64,000 nucleotides of DNA, taken from assembly GCF_003350375.1 (NCBI RefSeq), contig NZ_QQAR01000019.1, positions 1 through 64,000 on the forward strand. Reading direction: 5' to 3'. The translations under genes and the position numbers were made by a program. The notes under the pieces are model-generated. The model worked only from the letters and a program-made list of their open reading frames with translations, had not been told where the DNA came from and made no database searches. This DNA comes from Flavobacterium sp. AG291 (lineage in GTDB: Bacteria > Bacteroidota > Bacteroidia > Flavobacteriales > Flavobacteriaceae). Each line of letters opens with the position of its first letter. Position 1 is the stretch's first letter. Below, piece by piece: positions 8,992-16,267 of the stretch.

Positions 8992-9093
8992 ATGGCTATT
9001 TGCTATAGATACATTACTTCATAAGTAATAAAACATGGTTTGTGTTTTAGCTAATTTTATGCGGAGATCTGGTGGTTCGGATCTCCGTTTTTT
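8992..9093 (+). ncRNA. Candidate small RNA, unit 2
   Basis: This unit repeats the 3' half of unit 1: linker GTTTGTGTTTTAGCTAATTT and an identical 26-base terminator hairpin (9062-9087) with a T-run to 9093. The 5' hairpin has different sequence (ATTACTT, CAT loop, AAGTAAT, 9013-9029) but the same place in the architecture. A TATAATTTATG stretch at 8984-8994 may be its -7 region. The shared 3' end plus variable 5' stem suggests duplication of one RNA family. Confidence 0.5.
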
Positions 9094-9120
9094 GTTTATA
9101 AACAATAGAGATGAAATAAA

Positions 9121-9147
9121 AAACCCGAAGCATTGCTTCGGGTTTTT
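9121..9147. terminator. Bidirectional terminator after the DUF3127 gene
   Basis: ACCCGAAGC, a short ATT loop and GCTTCGGGT form a 9-bp stem. An A-run before it and a T-run after it make it usable on both strands. It closes the minus-strand DUF3127 gene that ends at 9157. Confidence 0.85.
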
Positions 9148-9156
9148 GTGATTTTA

Positions 9157-9618
9157 TTAAAATGGTAAGTCGTCGTGTTCTTCTTCCTTAAAACCTGTTG
9201 CCGGTTCAAAGCGATCGTTTTGTGCGGGAGGTGCCTGCTGATAACCTTGTTGTGGTGCCTGGTTGTATCCCTGAGGAGCTTGTTGGTATCCTTGCGGAGC
9301 ACCATAACCCTGAGGTTGTCCATAGCCTTGTGGAGCTTCAGCTCCGGCTTTTTCTATTCTCCAGCCCTGTATAGAGTTAAAGTATTTTGTTTCTCCCTGA
9401 GGGTTTACCCATTCTCTTCCTCTAAGGTTTATGGAAACTTTTACAGGTTCGCCTACAGTGTAGTTGTTAAGCAGGTCACATTTGTCCTGAGTAAACTCGA
9501 TCATAATGTGCTGTGGGTACTGCTCATCGGTAGTAACTACTATTTCTCTTTTTCTAAAACCATTAGCACCAAAAGCTTTGGTTTCGTCAATCATCTTAAT
9601 TCTTCCTGAAACTTCCAT
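9157..9618 (-). CDS. DUF3127 protein, SSB-like tail
   Basis: A 153-residue protein. Residues 1-90 are a DUF3127-type OB-fold-like domain (MEVSGRIKMIDETKAFG, YPQHIMIEFTQDKCDLL, VKVSINLRGREWVNPQGE). Residues about 95-132 are a low-complexity tail of Gln/Gly/Tyr/Pro repeats (QGYGAPQGYQQAPQGY). The last residues are acidic and end in DDLPF, nearly the DDDIPF tip with which bacterial single-stranded DNA-binding proteins recruit partners. This layout (OB fold, flexible Gln-rich linker, acidic tip) is that of SSB, although the domain is not the classic SSB sequence. A nucleic-acid-binding role is an inference. ATG at 9618. Confidence 0.88.
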   Translation of the reverse strand: MEVSGRIKMIDETKAFGANGFRKREIVVTTDEQYPQHIMIEFTQDKCDLLNNYTVGEPVKVSINLRGREWVNPQGETKYFNSIQGWRIEKAGAEAPQGYGQPQGYGAPQGYQQAPQGYNQAPQQGYQQAPPAQNDRFEPATGFKEEEHDDLPF

Positions 9619-9669
9619 AATGTTTGTTGTTATTTTCTGCCTTGCAGCAGCTATCGTTATTAATTAAAT

Positions 9670-10542
9670 TTATTTGGCAAGCAGCACTTTCCATGCTGTG
9701 GCTACCTGGTTGTTGTCAAGGTATTCCTTGGCTTTCAGGAACTTTTTGCTTTCATCATCGGCGCTTAAAACGGCCTTAATCTCAAAGCTCTCTTTTACAA
9801 AGATATCAATTTCTTCATCAGTAGGCAATGTTTCGGTGTTGCCAAGTTTGCCTAAATCGTTACCATCGAAGAAACCACTTTCTTTTACAAATCCCGGAAT
9901 AGCATCTACACCTATGCCTAAAGTTGTCAGGGGTTTTTCAACCTCAAAAAGCCCTTCTGAAGAACGTGAATACCAGTTTCCGCCAAGTCTTGAAACAAGG
10001 TCTATTTTGTGCTGGTCTATCGCTCCGTTAGCATCAAGAATGCTTTCGTCAATGTGCATTTTCAGTACTTCACAAAGTATCAGGTTTCCTGCTCCGCCTT
10101 CAGTACCCAGGGCTATAATCTGGTTTACGCGGCATTCAAACTGTACCGGTGCTTCCTTTACCCTGTAAGGTTTTACAGTTTGCGAAGGAATCATGGTAAA
10201 TCCTGCTTTTTCAAACTCATTTACCCCCGAAGCATACTCTGTACTCGATAGTGAAGTTTGCTCTACCATAGCATAGTTTACCACGTTTATTACTACTTCG
10301 CGATTAAGTTCAGCATTCAGCAATGTGTGCTTAACGCTATTGTCGCGTACCCTTCTCGAAGGAGAAAAGATTAATACCGGTGGGTTTGAACTAAAAATAT
10401 TAAAGAAGCTGAAAGGCGAAAGGTTAGGGGTGTTGTTGCCGTCTAACGTACTTGCCAGTGCTATTGGTCTGGGTCCCACTGCACTTTGTAAGTAACCGTG
10501 CAGTTTAGGAGTAGTAAGTTCTTTAGGGTCTATAGTGAGCAT
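9670..10542 (-). CDS. Flavin reductase family protein (FMN-binding split barrel)
   Basis: A 290-residue protein of the flavin reductase-like split-barrel family. Typical segments are VGPRPIALASTLDG, NLSPFSFFNIFSSNPPVLIFSP, EVVINVVNYAM and QFECRVNQIIAL. The first 200 residues carry the FMN-binding fold; the remaining 80-90 are a helical extension (LKAKEYLDNNQVATAWKVLLAK). Likely a cytoplasmic FMN-dependent oxidoreductase with unknown physiological substrate. A TATCTTTG -7 element lies at 10563-10570 on the minus strand. It ends 51 bases before the DUF3127 gene and may be co-transcribed with it. Confidence 0.88.
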   Translation of the reverse strand: MLTIDPKELTTPKLHGYLQSAVGPRPIALASTLDGNNTPNLSPFSFFNIFSSNPPVLIFSPSRRVRDNSVKHTLLNAELNREVVINVVNYAMVEQTSLSSTEYASGVNEFEKAGFTMIPSQTVKPYRVKEAPVQFECRVNQIIALGTEGGAGNLILCEVLKMHIDESILDANGAIDQHKIDLVSRLGGNWYSRSSEGLFEVEKPLTTLGIGVDAIPGFVKESGFFDGNDLGKLGNTETLPTDEEIDIFVKESFEIKAVLSADDESKKFLKAKEYLDNNQVATAWKVLLAK

Positions 10543-10562
10543 GATCGCTTTTTTTGTTTATA

Positions 10563-10570
10563 CAAAGATA
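10563..10570 (-). promoter_or_regulatory. -7 element upstream of the flavin reductase
   Basis: The minus strand reads TATCTTTG (TAnnTTTG) about 20-28 bases before the start codon at 10542. No convincing TTG box was found. Confidence 0.5.
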
Positions 10571-10691
10571 CTTTTTCTTAACTACCAGCATAGGGTTTTA
10601 TGAAAGCTGTTGATAAAATATATAACCCTCAGTGCCGTTATTATAAACCACCTCCCAACTTTTAGTATCTTTAAGCCACAAATACACGTTT

Positions 10692-11843
10692 ATGCAATTT
10701 TCAGATAACAGGAATATTAGTAGATGGTTAATTATCGCGGCTTCTTTTTTTATAGTTCTTTCTATACTTTGGAATACCTACAGTTTTTTTAACATCTTTA
10801 AAGAAGATGAAAGAAAAAAGGTTGAGGTTTTGGCAGAAGCATATCGCATGGTGAATGCTCCATCCATGCAGGATACCGACTTTACGCTTCCGTTAATGAT
10901 TATACAAAATAATAGTTCGGTTCCAATTATCCTTACTGATAAAAACGGAGTAGTTCAGGATTCAAAAAATCTACCGGATGAAATTGCAAACGATACTATT
11001 CGCAAAAAAGCATATCTGAACGAATTAAAACAAGAACAAACATTTATAGTAATAAATCTGGGTAAGGGGGATCATCAGTATTTGTACTATGGTAATTCCC
11101 AGTTGTTGAATAACCTTAAATATTATCCGGTTACCTTAGCTATAATTGTCATTTTGTTTGCAACAATAGTGTTTATCTTTTACAGAGCCAGCAAAATGGC
11201 AACCCAAAACAGGCTTTGGGCCGGTATGGCAAAAGAAACAGCGCATCAGATTGGTACGCCATTATCATCGCTTTTAGGCTGGATAGAAATCATGAAAGCG
11301 GATAATGTGGACGAAACTACGGTAACCGAAGTAGAAAAAGATGTACAGCGCCTGCAGGTTATTGCCGAGCGTTTTAGTAAGGTAGGGTCGGAGCCGGTGC
11401 TCGAAGAAAGGGATATTGTAGCCGAAACTGAAAAGTCGTTCGAATACCTGAGATCGAGAGCTTCAAGGCAGGTGGAATTCTTTTTTATGGCTCCAAATCA
11501 TCCGGTTAAAGTGATGCTTAATCCTGAATTGCATAGCTGGACGGTTGAAAACCTGGTAAAGAATGCTATCGATGCCATGAAAGGTAAAGGAAGGCTTGAT
11601 GTGATTCTTTCAGAAAGCGAAAAACACATAAGGATAAAGGTAAGTGATACCGGAAAAGGTATCCCGAAGAGTCAGTTTAAAAAAGTGTTTGAACCGGGTT
11701 TTACCACAAAGCAAAGGGGATGGGGCCTTGGGCTTTCGTTAACAAAGCGTATTGTAGAAGAATATCACAAGGGCAGGATCAGGGTGTTTTCTTCCGAAAT
11801 GGGGAAGGGGACCACTATGCAGGCAACTTATAAGAAAATATAA
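10692..11843 (+). CDS. Membrane sensor histidine kinase without adjacent regulator
   Basis: A 383-residue kinase. Two membrane segments (about residues 11-31 and 146-165) flank a periplasmic sensor of about 110 residues with no recognisable domain. The H-box is MAKETAHQIGTPLSSLLG with the phospho-accepting His at residue 185. The ATPase domain shows the N-box ENLVKNAIDAM, G1 VSDTGKGIP, an F-box-like KVFEPGFTTKQRG and G2 WGLGLSLTKRIVEEYH. No response regulator is encoded next to it, so the partner is unlinked. It converges on a lipoprotein gene with a shared terminator. Confidence 0.93.
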   Translation: MQFSDNRNISRWLIIAASFFIVLSILWNTYSFFNIFKEDERKKVEVLAEAYRMVNAPSMQDTDFTLPLMIIQNNSSVPIILTDKNGVVQDSKNLPDEIANDTIRKKAYLNELKQEQTFIVINLGKGDHQYLYYGNSQLLNNLKYYPVTLAIIVILFATIVFIFYRASKMATQNRLWAGMAKETAHQIGTPLSSLLGWIEIMKADNVDETTVTEVEKDVQRLQVIAERFSKVGSEPVLEERDIVAETEKSFEYLRSRASRQVEFFFMAPNHPVKVMLNPELHSWTVENLVKNAIDAMKGKGRLDVILSESEKHIRIKVSDTGKGIPKSQFKKVFEPGFTTKQRGWGLGLSLTKRIVEEYHKGRIRVFSSEMGKGTTMQATYKKI

Positions 11844-11847
11844 TAAA

Positions 11848-11880
11848 AAAGTCGGCTGTCATTTTTAGACAGCCGACTTT
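11848..11880. terminator. Bidirectional terminator between kinase and lipoprotein genes
   Basis: GTCGGCTGTC (11851-11860) and GACAGCCGAC (11868-11877) form a perfect 10-bp stem with A-run before and T-run after, between convergent genes. Confidence 0.92.
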
Positions 11881-11881
11881 T

Positions 11882-12295
11882 TTATGGTACACTCGTGAAA
11901 ACAAAAGTAACCTTTGCATTTGCTATTGAGGTTTCTGCTTCGAGTTCTTTAGAGTTGAGCTTTTTTATTATATACGTTACAGTTTCGGTACCCAGTGTGG
12001 TTGTAAGCTGATTAATTTCGGCATTAACAGTGTAGGTTCCGGTTTCTGTTTCCGGGTCCTGTTGGCAGTCCGTCCAGTGCAGCTCTTTTACAGTGTTGGG
12101 TGCTACAAATTCTAAATAGTCCTTGCCACAAGGCTGGTGTACATAATCTGATGATGAGTTACCAATTTTGGTGGCTTTGTAATACCATCTTTTTGCAAGC
12201 TGGTCGAGGCTTACGGCATCTTTTTTTGCATTATCATCGCTTGAACAGCCGGCAAGACATGCAAGTGTTAGTAGTAATCCGAATATCTTTTTCAT
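11882..12295 (-). CDS. Lipocalin-like lipoprotein
   Basis: A 137-residue protein starting with a lipoprotein signal, lipobox LAGC at residues 14-17, followed by SSDD, common in exported flavobacterial lipoproteins. The mature part reads like a small lipocalin-type barrel (LDQLAKRWYYKATKIG, KDYLEFVAPNTVKELHWTDC, GTYTVNAEINQLTT), with the usual opening W in a W-Y motif. Function unknown; a surface or periplasmic small-molecule binder is possible. Confidence 0.85.
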   Translation of the reverse strand: MKKIFGLLLTLACLAGCSSDDNAKKDAVSLDQLAKRWYYKATKIGNSSSDYVHQPCGKDYLEFVAPNTVKELHWTDCQQDPETETGTYTVNAEINQLTTTLGTETVTYIIKKLNSKELEAETSIANAKVTFVFTSVP

Positions 12296-12343
12296 GATTC
12301 GCTTAATTTATGTTTTGGTTGATGACTTTTAAATTGTTAAATA

Positions 12344-12368
12344 AATAAACCACGCTTAGCGTGGTTTA
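12344..12368 (-). terminator. Probable terminator after greA-HIT
   Basis: ATAAACCACGC and GCGTGGTTTAT form an 11-bp stem around a TTA loop. On the minus strand the run that follows is only partly T (TTTATTTA), so strength is uncertain. Confidence 0.65.
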
Positions 12369-12393
12369 TTGTATTTTAGGAAATAATTATCAA

Positions 12394-12783
12394 TTACAGA
12401 TTTGAAGCTATGGCTTTTGCAAGCGCTTCAAATTCTTCTTTTTCGAGTTTTACTTTATTTACAAAACGCATCTCATCCATTTCGTTCAGCGGAATAAGGT
12501 GCACGTGTGTATGAGGAACTTCAAGGCCTATAACTGCGACACCAACACGTTTGCATGGTACAGTTTTTTCAAGAGCCTTGGCAACTTTTCTGGAGAACTT
12601 CATCAATCCAAGATAATGTTCTTCCTCCATATCAAAAATCTTGTCTATCTCCTGCTTAGGGATACACAAAGTATGGCCTTTGGCGTTTGGATTAACATCC
12701 AGAAAAGCCAGATAATTATCATCCTCGGTTATTTTGTAAGCCGGAATTTCACCATTAACTATTTTTGTAAATATAGAACTCAT
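12394..12783 (-). CDS. HIT family nucleotide-binding hydrolase
   Basis: A 129-residue HIT protein with the histidine triad HTHVHLIPL (H91, H93, H95). The N-terminal region SIFTKIVNGEIPAYKI and NPNAKGHTLCIPK are typical of the Hint branch, which hydrolyses purine nucleoside phosphoramidates. The gene starts 2 bases after the greA stop codon, so both are probably one transcript. Confidence 0.95.
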   Translation of the reverse strand: MSSIFTKIVNGEIPAYKITEDDNYLAFLDVNPNAKGHTLCIPKQEIDKIFDMEEEHYLGLMKFSRKVAKALEKTVPCKRVGVAVIGLEVPHTHVHLIPLNEMDEMRFVNKVKLEKEEFEALAKAIASNL

Positions 12784-12785
12784 GG

Positions 12786-13262
12786 TTAGTCTCTTGTTAT
12801 TTCAAGAACGTCAAACATAAGTGTTCCGTTTGGTACTTTTATTTCAGCTGTTTCTCCAACTGATTTTCCCAGCAGTCCTTTTCCAATAGGTGATGTAACC
12901 GAAATTTTTCCGGTTTTAAGGTCGGCTTCACTTTCAGCAACAAGGGTATATTTCATTTCCATGCCATTAGCCTGGTTTTTAATTTTAACCGTGCTAAGTA
13001 CAAGTACTTTTGATAAGTCAAGTTGTGACTCGTCTATAAGACGAGCGTTAGCAACAAGCTCTTCCATCTTGGCTATTTTAAGCTCAAGAAGTCCCTGTGC
13101 CTCTTTAGCTGCATCATATTCTGCATTTTCAGAAAGGTCACCTTTGTCTCTTGCCTCTGCAATTGCAGCAGAAGCCTTAGGTCTTTCAATACTTTTTAGC
13201 TGATCAAGTTCATCTCTCAGTTTTTTTAATCCTTCAGCTGTATAATAAGATACTGTACTCAT
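12786..13262 (-). CDS. greA: Transcription elongation factor GreA
   Basis: A 158-residue GreA of normal length. The N-terminal coiled coil (YTAEGLKKLRDELDQLK to EMEELVANARLI-like region) carries the acidic tip DKGDLSENAEYDAAKE that reaches the RNA polymerase active site and stimulates cleavage of backtracked RNA. The C-terminal FKBP-like part ends VPNGTLMFDVLEITRD. It leads the greA-HIT operon. Its short 5' leader opens with a terminator-like hairpin, described separately. Confidence 0.97.
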   Translation of the reverse strand: MSTVSYYTAEGLKKLRDELDQLKSIERPKASAAIAEARDKGDLSENAEYDAAKEAQGLLELKIAKMEELVANARLIDESQLDLSKVLVLSTVKIKNQANGMEMKYTLVAESEADLKTGKISVTSPIGKGLLGKSVGETAEIKVPNGTLMFDVLEITRD

Positions 13263-13285
13263 AATTACGTCGTTTATATAAATAG

Positions 13286-13309
13286 AAAAAATCCCATTGC
13301 GATGGGATT
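13286..13309 (-). promoter_or_regulatory. Terminator-like hairpin in the greA leader
   Basis: On the minus strand AATCCCAT, loop CGCA and ATGGGATT are followed by TTTTC. The hairpin begins a few bases after the predicted transcription start set by the -7 element at 13318-13325 and ends about 24 bases before the greA ATG. No minus-strand gene lies upstream that would need a terminator here, because the neighbouring gene is divergent. Confidence 0.6.
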
Positions 13310-13317
13310 TCTTTCTG

Positions 13318-13325
13318 CAAAGATA
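13318..13325 (-). promoter_or_regulatory. -7 element of the greA promoter
   Basis: The minus strand reads TATCTTTG, a perfect TAnnTTTG. A TTG at the normal distance is not evident. The predicted start is around 13311-13313. Confidence 0.6.
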
Positions 13326-13386
13326 ATATTTTTTTAGTATTTCAGTTTTTAATCACGCAATAGCATGATGTCAAAGTTAATTAAAT

Positions 13387-13394
13387 TAAATTTG
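13387..13394 (+). promoter_or_regulatory. -7 element for the Rieske-like lipoprotein gene
   Basis: TAAATTTG matches TAnnTTTG and lies 33 bases before the ATG at 13427. An ATG rather than TTG occupies the -33 position. Confidence 0.5.
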
Positions 13395-13426
13395 TTTCAT
13401 AATTATAAAGCTTAAATTTTCATTTA

Positions 13427-13867
13427 ATGAAAAAATATATTTTACTGTTTGGATTACTGATGGTTGCCATAATGGCAAGTTGTGATGATGATAATTTTAA
13501 CAACAATAACAAATACCTTCCTAATTATAGTTTTCAGGTTCCGGTTGATATGAGTTCGCCCCTCTATAGTCAACTCAAATTTGCAGGGAATGCAGTTTAT
13601 GTTTCTACGGTAACTTCAGGTATCAATGGAATTTTTGTAACAAATACAGGAACCGGTTTTACCGCTTTTGAGGCAAGTTGCCCCAATCAACCGTTGGATA
13701 CCTGTTCAAGGCTTACACTTAACGGAATCATGGCAACCTGCCCATGTGATAATGTTGAATATTTTTTATATACAGGACAGCCTACAGGCGGAGTCAAGGT
13801 ACAGTATGGACTAAAGCCTTACAGAGTTCAACAAATATCTGAAAACGAATTGCTGATTTCTAATTAA
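13427..13867 (+). CDS. Rieske-like lipoprotein lacking the histidine ligands
   Basis: A 146-residue protein with lipoprotein signal (lipobox MASC, Cys19, then DDDN). The mature part follows the order of a small Rieske domain: FAGNAVYVSTV, FTAFEASCPNQP, MATCPCDNVEYFLYTG, then YGLKPYRV. In true Rieske proteins the ligands are CxH and CxxH; here they read CPN and CPCDN, so both His positions are replaced while Cys residues remain. It may have lost the 2Fe-2S cluster or bind another metal. Divergent from greA and convergent with GH92. Confidence 0.8.
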   Translation: MKKYILLFGLLMVAIMASCDDDNFNNNNKYLPNYSFQVPVDMSSPLYSQLKFAGNAVYVSTVTSGINGIFVTNTGTGFTAFEASCPNQPLDTCSRLTLNGIMATCPCDNVEYFLYTGQPTGGVKVQYGLKPYRVQQISENELLISN

Positions 13868-13870
13868 AAA

Positions 13871-16165
13871 CTATTTCTTAGGCTTTTTACTCATATAGAA
13901 AACAAGTTCGCCGCCTTGTGTGATTTCTTTATGTGTCAGATAGGTTCTGTCTAATATTTTTCCGTTTAATTCTGTTTTGCTGACATATACATTAGCCGGT
14001 GACTGATTTTTAGCGATGATTGTGAATGTCTTTCCGTTTTCAAGATTAAGTGTTGCTTCTTTGATGTTGGGAGAACCTATCGCGTAATGATCGCTTCCCG
14101 GTGCCACAGGATAAAAACCCAGTGATGAAAAAATATACCATGCGCTCATTTGTCCACAATCGTCATTGCCGCCAAGCCCGTCAGATTTTGGTTTATACAT
14201 GGCATTAAGTATCATACGAACCCTTTGCTGTGTTTTTTCCGGATGTCCTGTCCAATTATACAGATAGGCTACGTGGTGCGACGGTTCATTGCCATGAACG
14301 TAATTGCCAATAATTCCATCTCGGGTAATATCTTCTGTATTGGCAAAATATTTATCAGGGAGTGTCATGGTAAACAATGAATCCAGATGTTGGGTAAATT
14401 CCTCTTTACCACCGTTAAGCTTTACAAGTTCATCAGGGTATTGCGGTACATACAGACTGTAATTCCATGCATTTCCTTCAATAAAGCCCTGTCCGTGCGT
14501 ATCCAACGCGTCGAATTCCTTTTTAAAAGTACCATCGTTCATTTTTGGGCGCATAAAACCGGTAGCCGGATCAAATACATTTTTGTAATTGTGTGAGCGT
14601 TTGGTGTATTCATCGGCGACAGCTTTGTTGCCAATGTTTTTGGCTATCTGTGCAATACACCAGTCATCATAGGCATATTCAAGTGTTTTTGAAACTGAAG
14701 AACCGTTTTTATCTTCAGGAACATAACCTTTTGAAATATAGTATTCGAGTCCGTCAAAGTATTTAAGGTTTGATGAGCTGATACAGGCCTTAAGTGCCTT
14801 TTCTTTATCAAAATCATCATTGCCTTTAGCTATGGCATCAGCAATTACCGAAACCGAATGATAGCCAATCATGCACCAGTTCTCATTGGCATAATGCGAC
14901 CATACAGGTAACGCATGGTGTACGCTCTGATCGTAATGTGCCAACATACTTTTGATCATGTCGGTATTACGTTTTGGCTGTACAATATTAAAAAGGGGAT
15001 GTAATGCTCTGTAAGTATCCCATAGGGAGAAAGTGGTGTAATTAGTAAAGCCATCGGCTTTATGGATATTTTGATCCAGGCCTTTGTAACTTCCGTCAGT
15101 ATCCATATAAACAGTCGGGTTTATAAATGCATGGTACATGGCGGTATAAAAGTTAACCTTGTCGTTTTCAGTGAGGGTTTCAATTTTGATTTTATTTAGT
15201 TCTTTTTCCCACAGCAGTTCGCCATCGTGTTTTGTTTTGTCAAAATCCCAATGCGGAATTTCTGCTTGCATATTGGCTAATGCGCCAGCAGTACTCACCG
15301 GAGATAGTGCCATTTTTACCAACACCTGTTCGCTTGCCTTTACATCAAAATCAAAATACATTCTGATGTTTCTGCCTGCCTGCTCTGGGAAATTTTTCGA
15401 TTCGTCAAACTTTCGCCAAAAGCCTTTATATATATTGTTTTCATCATATTTTCGTGCGCCATATTGTTTTATGGGTTTAGAAAATGTCATTGCGAAGTAA
15501 ACCGTGCGGGTTCTTGCCCAGCCGTTAGTCTGTCGGTAACCGGTGATAAGGGTGTCATTTTCAACACGAATAAAGGTCCATACATTCTTTTCGTTGTGGT
15601 TGTAAATACCGTGCATCAAATCCAGGATAATATGTGCCTGTTCTGTTGAAGGAAAAGTATAACGATGAAACCCTACACGATGGCTGGCGGTAAGTTCTGC
15701 CGTAATATTATTATCATCCAGTTTTACCTTGTAGTAATTGGCAGTAGCTGTCTCATTTGCGTGCGAATATGCTGAACGGTAGCCAGAAAGTGGTTTGTCT
15801 GCCGTTCCGGGATTAAGTTGTAATCCTCCTATAGAAGGCATAATAAGGAAGTCGCCCAGATCGCTGTGGCCTGTTCCGCTAAAGTGGGTGTGACTAAAGC
15901 CAACTATGGTCTTGTCTTCATGCTGGTATCCTGCGCAGTATTCATATACTTTGCCGTTGTATTTTTTGTTGAGCTCATAAGCGATGGTATCTGTATCCGG
16001 GCTAAGCTGAACTGATCCAAAAGGAACTGTTGCGCCGGGAAAGGTATGGCCCATTCGTTGCGTTCCTATAAGCGGATTGATATATTGATAGTTCTTCTTT
16101 TCTGTTTTTTGGGCAAATGCCAATGAACTCAGGAATAATGCGGTAAAAAGAATGTTTAATTTCAT
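13871..16165 (-). CDS. GH92 alpha-mannosidase, secreted
   Basis: A 764-residue glycoside hydrolase of family 92, calcium-dependent exo-alpha-mannosidases usually specific for alpha-1,2 links. The start used here (ATG at 16165) begins with signal peptide MKLNILFTALFLSSLAFAQ; an in-frame start 48 bases upstream would precede it with non-signal residues. Family landmarks include YINPLIGTQRMGHTFPGATVPFG, HTHFSGTGHSDLGDF, SLWDTYRALHPLFN, EGNAWNYSLYVPQ, GNEPSHHVAYLYNW and GGNDDCGQMSAWYIFSSLGFYPV. A terminator separates it from the receptor gene upstream. It has no Sus pair beside it, so it is probably a stand-alone mannan or glycoprotein trimming enzyme. Confidence 0.95.
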   Translation of the reverse strand: MKLNILFTALFLSSLAFAQKTEKKNYQYINPLIGTQRMGHTFPGATVPFGSVQLSPDTDTIAYELNKKYNGKVYEYCAGYQHEDKTIVGFSHTHFSGTGHSDLGDFLIMPSIGGLQLNPGTADKPLSGYRSAYSHANETATANYYKVKLDDNNITAELTASHRVGFHRYTFPSTEQAHIILDLMHGIYNHNEKNVWTFIRVENDTLITGYRQTNGWARTRTVYFAMTFSKPIKQYGARKYDENNIYKGFWRKFDESKNFPEQAGRNIRMYFDFDVKASEQVLVKMALSPVSTAGALANMQAEIPHWDFDKTKHDGELLWEKELNKIKIETLTENDKVNFYTAMYHAFINPTVYMDTDGSYKGLDQNIHKADGFTNYTTFSLWDTYRALHPLFNIVQPKRNTDMIKSMLAHYDQSVHHALPVWSHYANENWCMIGYHSVSVIADAIAKGNDDFDKEKALKACISSSNLKYFDGLEYYISKGYVPEDKNGSSVSKTLEYAYDDWCIAQIAKNIGNKAVADEYTKRSHNYKNVFDPATGFMRPKMNDGTFKKEFDALDTHGQGFIEGNAWNYSLYVPQYPDELVKLNGGKEEFTQHLDSLFTMTLPDKYFANTEDITRDGIIGNYVHGNEPSHHVAYLYNWTGHPEKTQQRVRMILNAMYKPKSDGLGGNDDCGQMSAWYIFSSLGFYPVAPGSDHYAIGSPNIKEATLNLENGKTFTIIAKNQSPANVYVSKTELNGKILDRTYLTHKEITQGGELVFYMSKKPKK

Positions 16166-16211
16166 GTCCGGATAGTTGTTGGGTAAAAATAACTGTTTTT
16201 GAACAGTAAAC

Positions 16212-16242
16212 AAAAAAGCGGGAACTATCCGTTTCCCGCTTT
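16212..16242 (-). terminator. Intrinsic terminator after the TPP-controlled receptor
   Basis: AAAGCGGGAA (16215-16224) and TTCCCGCTTT (16233-16242) form a 10-bp stem; the A-run at 16212-16217 is the T-run on the minus strand. It lies between the receptor stop (16268) and the GH92 start. Confidence 0.88.
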
Positions 16243-16267
16243 TGGTTAAAATCTTTTCAGTTAGTTC

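Larger units (their letters stand above)
8602..9156. other. 555-base gene-free stretch between aat and the DUF3127 gene
   Basis: No plausible protein is encoded here on either strand. From left to right it holds the aat promoter region, a plus-strand TAATTTTG element at 8737-8744, a first small-RNA-like unit ending in a strong terminator (8865-8869), an AT-rich spacer, a second unit with the same 3' half ending at 9093, and the bidirectional terminator at 9121-9147. Confidence 0.7.
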
